NCBI GenBank assembly: GCA_012513195.1
Contig: JAAZCR010000133.1
Location: 1-7,087, forward strand
Origin: Bacilli bacterium
Lineage (GTDB): Bacteria > Bacillota_I > Bacilli_A > Haloplasmatales > Haloplasmataceae
Direction of reading: 5' to 3'
DNA: 7,087 nucleotides
The position numbers were made by a program, and so were the translations under genes. Numbering within the stretch: position 1 is the first letter of the stretch; the number at the start of each line of letters is the position of its first letter. This document shows positions 1 to 5,818 of the stretch, piece by piece. Under the pieces are notes generated by a model. It was not told where the DNA came from and made no database searches. It worked only from the letters and a program-made list of their open reading frames with translations.

Positions 1-32
1 GAGAAGTTATCCATATTCTTAAATCTACTCAT
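1..32 (-). CDS. tnpC: Possible start of IS66 transposase (TnpC), truncated by the window edge
   Basis: An ATG at 32 opens a minus-strand frame reading MSRFKNMDNF to the window edge. A GGGGAAG ribosome-binding-like stretch lies about 7 bases upstream. In IS66 elements tnpC, the DDE transposase, follows tnpB directly, and here the ATG lies 33 bases after the restored tnpB stop at 66-68. Only ten residues are visible and none is diagnostic, so the call rests on gene order. Confidence 0.35.
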   Translation of the reverse strand, partial: MSRFKNMDNF

Positions 33-65
33 TAATAAACTTCCCCGGCCAGAAAAGGCTTTACC

Positions 66-376
66 TTATCTAATTGAATAGCCATCTAACAACCACTTTA
101 ACTCTTCTAAATCAATCTGAATTGGTTCATCTTGTTCCACAGGCCATTGGAATCGTCCCCGTTCTAGACGTTTCAAATATAACCAGAAACCATTATAATC
201 CAGTGTAGAATCTGTAATCGAATGCGATTCCGATTACAGAAGACAAAGAGTGCTGGTTGAAAGGAATCCAGCTCAAAGTATTCTTGGACAATCATTGATA
301 AGCCATCAATTGTCTTTCTAAGATCAGTTGACTCACAGGCAATATAAACAGCTTTAATTTGGTGGATATTTAACAT
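66..376 (-). pseudogene. tnpB: IS66 family accessory protein TnpB (Orf2), frameshifted
   Basis: The first 52 residues match the IS66 Orf2-like family. MLNIHQIKAVYIACESTDLR and the later FVFCNRNR and ILHW stretches are hallmarks. After ILHW the original frame runs into a stop at 173-175. Moving one frame at about 199-200 restores the family C-terminus, DYNGFWLYLKRLERGRFQWP, which continues through EELKWLLDGYSIR to a TAA at 66-68. The restored protein is about 103 residues. The simplest explanation is loss of one G from a GGG run (TGG GAT became TGG AT), which could be a real mutation or a homopolymer sequencing error. The start ATG overlaps the ancestral tnpA stop (370-372), the translational coupling typical of IS66. 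TnpB is needed for IS66 transposition, but its biochemical role is unclear. Confidence 0.88.
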
Positions 377-391
377 AAGTCATCCATCACC

Positions 392-670
392 TTAATGACT
401 TTCTTTAAAGTCATCATTTAATTCTACTGCATAATGCCCAACATTAATAATAATGGTTTGGTTGTCTTCTGATTCACTTTTTACCGGGACATGAACAGGT
501 AACCATTTAACCCCTTGATGATCTTCATTTTTAAATTTACGGACCCAATATTGAAGTTGATGTAGCTTCAACTCGTTTTCTTCACACCATTTACGCATAG
601 TCAGTCCACTGGACTTATATTCAGATACACGGTCTTTCCAGAGTGTTCTTTTTATTTCTAATTTCTTCAT
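392..670 (-). CDS. tnpA: IS66 family accessory protein TnpA, C-terminus altered by a frameshift
   Basis: This 92-residue protein has the helix-turn-helix signature of IS66 TnpA: WKDRVSEYKSSGLTMRKWCE (residues 11-30) and then LHQLQYWVRKFK. The C-terminal IIINVGHYAVELNDDF is also typical, but the protein ends abnormally with KESH. A second frame starting at about 412 reads TLKKVIKVMDDLC and stops at 370-372, overlapping the tnpB start, so the ancestral gene ran to 370. ACTTT is shared by both frames at the junction, which fits a small deletion between short direct repeats; that mechanism is my inference. The start is supported by a good TAGGAG site about 8 bases upstream. The DNA-binding part is intact, so a product may still be made, but the element lacks a normal tnpB. 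Confidence 0.85.
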   Translation of the reverse strand: MKKLEIKRTLWKDRVSEYKSSGLTMRKWCEENELKLHQLQYWVRKFKNEDHQGVKWLPVHVPVKSESEDNQTIIINVGHYAVELNDDFKESH

Positions 671-726
671 TAATATATTCTCCTACCTAAAATTATAGAT
701 AAGAGGATTATCTCAAACAATTATTT

Positions 727-758
727 ACTTTTAATTACGCGGCAGTTTTGACGCTTAC
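727..758 (-). repeat. IS66 terminal inverted repeat (tnpA-proximal end)
   Basis: Read inward on the minus strand from 758, the sequence begins GTAAGCGTCAAAACTGCCGC and continues into an AT-rich stretch toward the tnpA ribosome binding site. The GTAAGCG end and the position about 90 bases before tnpA fit an IS66 terminus. The partner repeat is outside the window, so the exact repeat length cannot be set. Confidence 0.7.
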
Positions 759-792
759 ATAACTCCAACACCCAATCATTGACAAAGAACCT

Positions 793-830
793 AAAAATGT
801 TGGAGTCCTCTTTTCCTAGAACACCAACAT
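793..830 (-). terminator. Rho-independent terminator after the small membrane-protein gene
   Basis: On the minus strand ATGTTGG (830-824) pairs with CCAACAT (803-797). After a T-T mismatch, GTTCT pairs with AGGAC, with one G-U wobble, around an 8-base loop AGGAAAAG. The stem is followed at once by a T tract (796-793). It lies 54 bases past the stop of the gene at 885-1379, which is likely the gene it serves. Confidence 0.65.
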
Positions 831-884
831 TCGTTGTAGAACCTTATAATTGCAAATGCGATAGCCACAATGAGTAAATGAATA

Positions 885-1379
885 TTATTTATTGTTAATT
901 GCATAGACAATCTTGTCGGTCTGCTTACGATTGTTTGTGTCATCAAGACGTTCAGCAATCATGGCATTAATCTGATTCTCTGCTCTCTGTGCCTTTGCCT
1001 TGTCGAAGATAAAGAATTCGATAGTTCGTGTTTCACCGGAAGTCATATTAATCTGCAAAACGATTTCAAATGCATTCAGAACAAAATTAACTGCAATGAT
1101 AAGCATGATGGAAAATCCTATGAAACCACCTTCTACACCAAGTAAAGAAAAAGAAAAAATGGCAAAAATTATTCCGAGAATAAATTTTGTAAGCTTCAAT
1201 TTAAAATTACTTTGTGTTGAAGCAATCTGGTTGATTGGAATATTCTCCTTCATGGACCCCAGAGGAATTAATCCCAAAATGGTATTAGGATTTTTAAATT
1301 TAATTAAATTCTGTTCAGCGGAAATTTCACCCTTAAGATAAAACGTCAAAAGAGATGTAACATATTTGATAGGTTTCAA
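885..1379 (-). CDS. Small two-helix membrane protein, possibly PH-like
   Basis: This 164-residue protein has an N-terminal soluble part (residues 1-60, with IKFKNPNTILGLIPLG and a following NIPINQIAS), two adjacent hydrophobic helices at about 65-80 and 84-103, and a polar C-terminal half with TSGETRTIEFFIF and a helical, charged tail. A beta-rich sequence split by a helical hairpin resembles small bacterial PH-domain-like membrane proteins. That assignment is from overall pattern only, and no function is known to me. The start is a TTG at 1377-1379; no in-frame ATG fits, and a strong GGGAGGGGG ribosome binding site lies about 6 bases upstream. It has its own promoter and terminator, so it is a single-gene unit, flanked on both sides by IS remnants. 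It appears intact, in contrast to its neighbours. Confidence 0.75.
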   Translation of the reverse strand: MKPIKYVTSLLTFYLKGEISAEQNLIKFKNPNTILGLIPLGSMKENIPINQIASTQSNFKLKLTKFILGIIFAIFSFSLLGVEGGFIGFSIMLIIAVNFVLNAFEIVLQINMTSGETRTIEFFIFDKAKAQRAENQINAMIAERLDDTNNRKQTDKIVYAINNK

Positions 1380-1421
1380 ACAAATCCCCCTCCCTATATT
1401 TATAATTATTTATTATTTATT

Positions 1422-1449
1422 ATTATAAACTATTTTCCTTTTTTTTCAA
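1422..1449 (-). promoter_or_regulatory. Sigma-A-type promoter for the small membrane-protein gene
   Basis: On the minus strand, TTGAAA (1449-1444) and a perfect TATAAT (1427-1422) are separated by 16 bases, within an A-rich tract. The expected start of transcription near 1415 leaves a leader of about 35 bases with the strong ribosome binding site at its end. A second TTGACA (1460-1455) lies upstream but has no well-spaced -10. Confidence 0.6.
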
Positions 1450-1584
1450 TAGATTGTCAAACAATTTGTTTTATAATATACTTTGGTGATTTAAGTGAAA
1501 TTAAGATAGTCTCAACTCTAACCCAATTCTTATTCAATGTCATATTTCCTGAATGAAAAGTAGGATTCCCATAACTAATGGTTA

Positions 1585-2065
1585 AACTTCATTACTTTCC
1601 TAGACATGAATGGCCTTTAACATCTTAGATATGTATTTTACTCGTGTACGTGGTATAACTGAAAAAATATTACGATAAAAATGAACGGTACAAAGCTGAT
1701 ATTTTGCATCTAGAGAACCCTCAGGAATCGTTCCAATAATAGCCTGTAATCCACTGATTTTTAGCCAGATACATTTCTATATGATCCTCTTCGACAGAAC
1801 ATAAGCATCTGAGTTTCAAACGGAATACCTTTCAACCTAGGGAATTTAAGCTTTACATCCCCTGCAGTAGTGGTGAGCTGCTTGGTATGATATCCTGAAC
1901 GATTACCCATTCGTTCATTTGTACGTTCATATTTTCCAGTGTTTACTAATGTATTTGCTTCCTTATCAAGCAGAGCATTAAGAGTCTCCTCAATACTTGA
2001 ACGTACCAAATCTTTAATTGAATTTTGATTAATTGCTCATTTAGTTGTATCCTGTTATCAGGCAT
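1585..2065 (-). pseudogene. IS256-family (Mutator-type) transposase, decayed with internal deletion
   Basis: Four fragments of an IS256-type transposase lie in order on the minus strand. Fragment one starts at ATG 2065 (MPDNRIQLNEQLIK), with an AGAGG site upstream. After a frameshift near 2020, fragment two reads KDLVRSSIEETLNALLDKEA and continues through the family's GDVKLKFPRLKG region to about 1800. Fragment three, SVEEDHIEMYLA (1798-1763), is in another frame and normally follows an arginine-rich stretch now lost. Fragment four (1752-1603), GLQAIIGTIPEG then YQLCTVHFYRNIFSVIPRTR and KMLKAIHV, belongs far downstream in the family. The join between fragments three and four therefore lacks roughly 110 residues, including part of the DDE catalytic core. 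The frame then meets TAG (1602-1600) where the family usually has Gln. The C-terminal third is missing or unrecognisable. Normal members are about 390-410 residues, so this copy cannot encode an active enzyme. Confidence 0.88.
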
Positions 2066-2583
2066 GTTTCATAACCTCTTTGGTGGGATTTTGTTTGATA
2101 TCTTTATTTTACCAAACGGCTGTGAAGCATTTCTATTTATTACCAATTCGAATTGCGACATTATTTATACGTTATCTGACATCAAAACTATAGTCTCAAC
2201 GTTGAGGCCACAGTGCTTGATATTTCGGAATATTGTTTGACATGGAAAAGGTATTTTTTTCTTCTATGAACATTTCACGCGGTATTTTTCTGGTCACAGC
2301 ATGAATTCGCTAGGGATTTAAGATGTAAAGAGTTTGATGAAGATATGAATCGACTTTTATAATATATCGCATTGATACAAGTTATTGATAAGTTTTTATT
2401 TTATTTACATCTATCCTGTGTTCTCAACCCCCGTAAAAAAGAGAGTTTCTAATCTGGTAACTCAACTATAAATTCTCAGGTAGTTGATATGTCCCTGTAA
2501 ACAATTAATAATTAGGGTTTCCTGACATTGCCACGTCCTGTTAAGCGGCCAGTAAAAAAGCTAAATGTCTGGAAACCCTTTAT
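2066..2583. other. Gene-free stretch with palindromes and relic sequence
   Basis: No intact gene is supported here. The part next to the IS256 remnant (about 2075-2210) may be its upstream end, but I cannot identify a clear IS256 terminal repeat. It contains two perfect 12-bp palindromes, caattcgaattg (2144-2155) and ctcaacgttgag (2195-2206). Plus-strand sequence at about 2265-2440 reads like an eroded coding segment in shifting frames. An imperfect inverted repeat fills 2514-2579. Short open frames on the plus strand (2025-2240 and 2528-2749) lack ribosome binding sites and family features, and I treat them as spurious. Confidence 0.6.
2514..2579. repeat. Imperfect 16-bp inverted repeat with 34-base loop
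   Basis: agggtttcctgacatt (2514-2529) is the reverse complement of aatgtctggaaaccct (2564-2579) at 15 of 16 positions, with the mismatch at 2523/2570. It begins 4 bases after the rlmD stop on the minus strand. The hairpin could act in termination or protect the mRNA 3' end, but no T tract follows the stem on the minus strand (CTAATTATTA follows instead). It could equally be a minimal relic of a transposable element. Confidence 0.7.
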
Positions 2584-3969
2584 TTACATGTTTCTCAGTT
2601 TTTCATTTTTAACCCTTGACATCAAGACAACACACTCAACATGGCTTGTGTGGGGAAACATATCCACGGGCTGTACTTCAATAATATCAAAGGTATCGCT
2701 TAAATTTTTTAAATCTCTAGCGAGAGTGGCTGGGTCACACGAAACATAGATCATGCGGGGAATATTCATTTCCTTAATAGTATTCAGTAACGAAGAATCA
2801 CACCCTTTACGGGGTGGGTCAACAATAATAATATCTGCTTCAATCTTTTCTTTTTGCCACTTCTTGATTATCTCTTCAGCTTTACCTACTTCATAATAGG
2901 CATTAGTAAAATTGTTTAATTTAGCATTTAACCTAGCATCTTTTATCGCATCACTTACAATTTCTACACCATATATAGCCTTTGCTTGTTTAGCGAGATA
3001 AAGACCTCTGGTACCAATTCCACAATAAGCATCGATAATTGTTTCATTTCCTGTTAAATTAGCGTATTTTAAGACTTGGTCATATAACACTTTCGTTTGT
3101 ACGGGATTGACTTGATAGAAAGATTTTGAGGAAATCGCAAACTTAACATCTCCTATATAGTCGATGATATACTCTTTTCCATACAAGACTTTTTGGTAAT
3201 CACCTAAAATAGTGTTAGTTTTCTTTGGATTAATGTTTTGAACAATCGATTTGATTTGGGGAAATCTATTTATCAATTCACTGATGATTTTTTCTTCATT
3301 TTTTAATTTATCTTCTTTAGTAACTAAAGTCACCATATATTCATTTGATACTTGTGCTTTTCTGATAATAACATGCCTTAAGTTACCAATATGCTCTAGT
3401 TCATTATAAATTGGGATTTTATATTTTTGTGCGATTGTTTTCATGAAATTCACGATCTCATCCGCTAAGGCATCTTGTATTTCACACCTGTCCATATCGA
3501 TGATTTCATGCGTGTTTTCTTTATAAAATCCCGCTATCACCTTATTATTTCTAACGCCGAATGGTACTTGTGTCTTACTACGATACTTCCAACAATCCTC
3601 CATACCGATACAGTCGTTTACTATAACATTTAATTTACTGATTTTTAATAATTGCTCTTTGACAAAGTTGGTTTTCATTATTAGTTGATATTGATAATCT
3701 AAATGTTGAAGGTTACACCCACCACATTGGTCATAGATTTTACATTTGAGTATAACCCGATGTGGACTAGCTTTAAGGATTTCGATTGTTTCTGCTAAAG
3801 CATAAGTTTTCTTAACTTCCGTTATTTTAATTTTCAATTTTTCTAGTGGTAAAGCATTCTTAACGAATATTGAGTAACCATCAATTTTAACTAATCCCAT
3901 CCCATTATTAATAAGGTCAATTATTTCAACATTTAAGATTTGGTTTCTTGATACAGGTATTTCGTTCAT
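2584..3969 (-). CDS. rlmD: 23S rRNA (uracil-5-)-methyltransferase, RlmD/RlmCD type
   Basis: This 461-residue enzyme uses S-adenosylmethionine to place a methyl group on C5 of uridine in 23S rRNA. It has an N-terminal TRAM RNA-binding domain (about 5-62). The [4Fe-4S] cysteines are Cys76, Cys82, Cys85 (C-x5-C-x2-C) and Cys162. A central RNA-binding region precedes the SAM fold, with QVNP (286-289), DAYCGIGTRGLYLA (313-326) and DPPRKG (384-389). The catalytic cysteine is Cys411 in YVSCDPATLARDL, and Glu445 in HVEC is the likely general base. Length matches the family (430-460). Firmicutes homologues (RlmCD, formerly YefA) can modify both U747 and U1939; E. coli RlmD modifies U1939 only, and sequence alone cannot decide here. 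The start ATG has AGAGG about 7 bases upstream, overlapping the sdaA stop, so it is the last gene of the operon. Confidence 0.95.
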   Translation of the reverse strand: MNEIPVSRNQILNVEIIDLINNGMGLVKIDGYSIFVKNALPLEKLKIKITEVKKTYALAETIEILKASPHRVILKCKIYDQCGGCNLQHLDYQYQLIMKTNFVKEQLLKISKLNVIVNDCIGMEDCWKYRSKTQVPFGVRNNKVIAGFYKENTHEIIDMDRCEIQDALADEIVNFMKTIAQKYKIPIYNELEHIGNLRHVIIRKAQVSNEYMVTLVTKEDKLKNEEKIISELINRFPQIKSIVQNINPKKTNTILGDYQKVLYGKEYIIDYIGDVKFAISSKSFYQVNPVQTKVLYDQVLKYANLTGNETIIDAYCGIGTRGLYLAKQAKAIYGVEIVSDAIKDARLNAKLNNFTNAYYEVGKAEEIIKKWQKEKIEADIIIVDPPRKGCDSSLLNTIKEMNIPRMIYVSCDPATLARDLKNLSDTFDIIEVQPVDMFPHTSHVECVVLMSRVKNEKLRNM

Positions 3970-3979
3970 AATATAACCT

Positions 3980-5182
3980 CTAGCGGCGGCCTAACTTAAA
4001 TTTTGCTAGACCTCCAGTTGATGTTTCACGATACTTACTATTTAAATCCTTTCCAGTTTCTTTCATTGTTTGAATGGCCATATCAAGGGTAATAATATGT
4101 TCTCCATCTGTTAATAACGCATATTGAGCAGCGTCATAAGCACGTCGCGCGGCGATGGGGTTACGTTCAATACAAGGCACCTGAACTAATCCTTCAACTG
4201 GGTCACATGTCAACCCTAAATGATGTTCTAATCCTATTTCAGCTGCATACTCAATTTGTTGATTGTCGCCACCCATTAAATAACAACAAGCACCCGCTGC
4301 CATTGCACAAGCAGTTCCGATTTCTGCTTGGCAACCAGCTTCGGCCCCCGAGATTGAACCATTTTCTTTTACTACATTACCAATTAAACCAGCTATGGCT
4401 AATGCTTTAATGATTTCTTCATCGCTATAGCCGTAATATAATTGGAAACTATATAATAACCCTGGTAAGGCACCACTAGCACCACATGTGGGCGCAGTGA
4501 CGATACGACTACCAGAAGCATTTTGTTCACTTACAGCTTGACTACACGCAAAGATTAAAGTTGTAAAGTCTTTGGTGCGAAGATAACGCTCATAAAAGGA
4601 TTTAGCTCTTCGACGGAGTCCTAAAATTCCAGGGATTAATCCTTCTCTTTGTAAACCTTCTTCTACAGCACTTTTCATAACTTGCCAAACTTCTCTTAAA
4701 TAATTAAAGATTTCTTCCCCTTCACTATATAACACATATTCATAAAGTTGTTTATGATTCTCTTTACACCATGTTAAAATACCATTCATTGTTGAAAGAT
4801 GATAAACTTTATTCTGACTCTTGCGACTTTCATTTAGTTCTCTAATATCGCCACCGCCTACAGAGAACACCAGATATTCAGCTAATTGAACATTATTTTC
4901 ATCATACGCAAAAAACTTCATACCATTCGCATGATAATCATAAACAACTTCCGGTTTAAAAATAATACTGGTACGGTCTTCTCCTAAAGTTTGCATAATG
5001 ATCCAGTCAGTTAAATGACCTTTACCAGTTGCTGCTAGACTACCATATAACTCCACTACAAAATGTTGTACTGGTAAATCCTTAACCTGTTCTAAAAATT
5101 TTAGCGCTGCTTTATGTGGTCCCATTGTATGGGAACTTGAAGGTCCAAAACCAATTTTAAACAATTCACGTAAGGTGTCCAT
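3980..5182 (-). CDS. sdaA: L-serine dehydratase (L-serine ammonia-lyase), iron-sulfur dependent, single chain
   Basis: It converts L-serine to pyruvate and ammonia in the cytoplasm with an oxygen-sensitive [4Fe-4S] cluster rather than PLP. The N-terminal beta-type part carries GPSSSHTMGP (13-22) and LYGSLAATGKGHLTD (45-59). The alpha-type part carries APTCGASGALPG (230-241), GAEAGCQAEIG (279-289) and CDPVEGLVQVPC (326-337). By comparison with characterised family members, the cluster ligands are Cys284, Cys326 and Cys337. Many Firmicutes split this enzyme into SdaAA and SdaAB; here both are fused, and at 400 residues it is shorter than the roughly 454-residue E. coli SdaA. The C-terminus (GGLAKFKLGRR) lacks the terminal cysteine used as fourth ligand in the Legionella enzyme. 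AAAGGAG lies 11 bases before the start, within the end of the upstream acetyltransferase gene, a 6-base gap that implies co-translation. Confidence 0.95.
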   Translation of the reverse strand: MDTLRELFKIGFGPSSSHTMGPHKAALKFLEQVKDLPVQHFVVELYGSLAATGKGHLTDWIIMQTLGEDRTSIIFKPEVVYDYHANGMKFFAYDENNVQLAEYLVFSVGGGDIRELNESRKSQNKVYHLSTMNGILTWCKENHKQLYEYVLYSEGEEIFNYLREVWQVMKSAVEEGLQREGLIPGILGLRRRAKSFYERYLRTKDFTTLIFACSQAVSEQNASGSRIVTAPTCGASGALPGLLYSFQLYYGYSDEEIIKALAIAGLIGNVVKENGSISGAEAGCQAEIGTACAMAAGACCYLMGGDNQQIEYAAEIGLEHHLGLTCDPVEGLVQVPCIERNPIAARRAYDAAQYALLTDGEHIITLDMAIQTMKETGKDLNSKYRETSTGGLAKFKLGRR

Positions 5183-5188
5183 TACTCA

Positions 5189-5737
5189 TCAATCTCCTTT
5201 AAAATCTGATACATTACATAACCAAATCATGTGATGACTATTTTTTCCCCAGTAATCTTCCCTAATTATATAAGGTTTCCCAAACTTCTTTAACCAGATC
5301 TGTTGAGCATTCTTTAATCCACAGTCTAAACAGAAAGCGGTAACTTGCTTTTTATCAAGGATACTAAGCATCTCTTTAATCAATTTGGACGCTATGCCTT
5401 TTCCTTGGAATTCTGGTAATACATAAATACTGCCTATTTCACCCATATTATTAAGTTCATTATTAGTTATTTTTCTAATGTCATTATTTGGTGGTCCGTA
5501 GGATATTGTACCTACAACGACATCATCTATTTTCGCAATAAGGAAGATAACATCACTATCATCTTGAAATGACCGCATTAATTTATGTATTTTTTCATTA
5601 ATATCATTGGTAATATCTTCAGTTAAATGTCCTATTCCTTCTTTGATAAATGCCGTTGTGATGGTTTCTTTAAATAAGTATTTTATCTTCTCAATATCGC
5701 TACTTTTCGGTTTTTCAATCACAATATTTGCCATCAT
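5189..5737 (-). CDS. GNAT-family N-acetyltransferase
   Basis: The 182-residue protein (from the preferred start) has the GNAT fold: IVIEKPKSSDIEKIKYLF at the N-terminus and the acetyl-CoA-binding motif A, EIGSIYVLPEFQGKGIASKL, with the pyrophosphate-binding Q-G-K-G-I-A. A helix and the later LKNAQQIWLKKFG resemble motif B. Substrate is unknown: it could acetylate a small molecule, an antibiotic or a protein N-terminus. An ATG at 5755 gives six more residues, but it lies directly against the terminator hairpin, and the AGGAG site sits inside that extension, 7 bases before the ATG at 5735-5737. I therefore choose 5737; a second ATG follows at once. It is the first gene of the operon with sdaA and rlmD, ending in TGA 6 bases before sdaA. 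Nothing in the sequence ties its activity to serine or rRNA. Confidence 0.88.
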   Translation of the reverse strand: MMANIVIEKPKSSDIEKIKYLFKETITTAFIKEGIGHLTEDITNDINEKIHKLMRSFQDDSDVIFLIAKIDDVVVGTISYGPPNNDIRKITNNELNNMGEIGSIYVLPEFQGKGIASKLIKEMLSILDKKQVTAFCLDCGLKNAQQIWLKKFGKPYIIREDYWGKNSHHMIWLCNVSDFKGD

Positions 5738-5755
5738 TATTATACTCCTAAACAT

Positions 5756-5787
5756 GATAAAAAACCTATGGAAATAGGTTTTTTATC
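5756..5787. terminator. Bidirectional rho-independent terminator
   Basis: gataaaaaacctat (5756-5769) and ataggttttttatc (5774-5787) form a perfect 14-bp inverted repeat around a ggaa loop (TTCC on the minus strand), with A and T runs built into the arms. It works in principle on either strand. On the minus strand it starts 3 bases after the diguanylate cyclase stop and ends 18 bases before the chosen acetyltransferase start. It probably ends the cyclase message. Confidence 0.8.
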
Positions 5788-5789
5788 TT

Positions 5790-5818
5790 ATTATACCTTT
5801 AATTCCGCATATTTAATC
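5790..5818 (-). promoter_or_regulatory. Candidate promoter for the acetyltransferase-sdaA-rlmD operon
   Basis: A perfect TATAAT (5795-5790, minus strand) overlaps the stop codon of the diguanylate cyclase. The matching -35 about 17-18 bases upstream (TGATTA) is poor. Transcription would start inside the terminator hairpin, which would leave a partial stem in the leader. The operon needs some promoter or readthrough, and this is the best -10 seen in the short gap. Confidence 0.3.

Larger units (their letters stand above)
1..758 (-). mobile_element. IS66-family insertion sequence, partial and degraded
   Basis: Three consecutive minus-strand reading frames in the IS66 order tnpA, tnpB, (tnpC) are preceded by a terminal inverted repeat that starts GTAAGCGTCAAAACTGCCGC when read inward from 758. 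GTAAGCG is the usual IS66-type end. The other end, and nearly all of tnpC, lie beyond position 1. IS66 elements usually make 8-bp target duplications, so 759-766 (ataactcc) is the candidate duplicated target, but the second copy cannot be seen here. tnpB is frameshifted and tnpA has lost its normal C-terminus, so this copy is probably inactive unless these are sequencing errors. Confidence 0.85.

Noticed and set aside
1000..1341. Plus-strand open frame of 113 codons
   Set aside because: It lies wholly antisense to the membrane-protein gene, has no family features, and the minus-strand gene has the promoter, ribosome binding site and terminator.
1459..1471. Palindrome aaacaatttgttt upstream of the membrane-protein promoter, as an operator
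   Set aside because: Such short AT-rich palindromes are common by chance in this DNA, and it matches no operator I know.
2025..2240. Plus-strand open frame of 71 codons
   Set aside because: It starts inside the IS256 pseudogene and shows no ribosome binding site or recognisable motif.
2528..2749. Plus-strand open frame of 73 codons
   Set aside because: It begins in the inverted repeat and runs antisense into the conserved end of rlmD.
4207..4410. Plus-strand open frame of 67 codons
   Set aside because: It is antisense to the most conserved part of the serine dehydratase and is low-complexity His/Leu/Asn-rich, as expected of a shadow frame.
5738..5755. Six-residue N-terminal extension of the acetyltransferase
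   Set aside because: The ATG at 5755 directly abuts the terminator hairpin and has no ribosome binding site, while AGGAG within the extension is well placed for the ATG at 5737.
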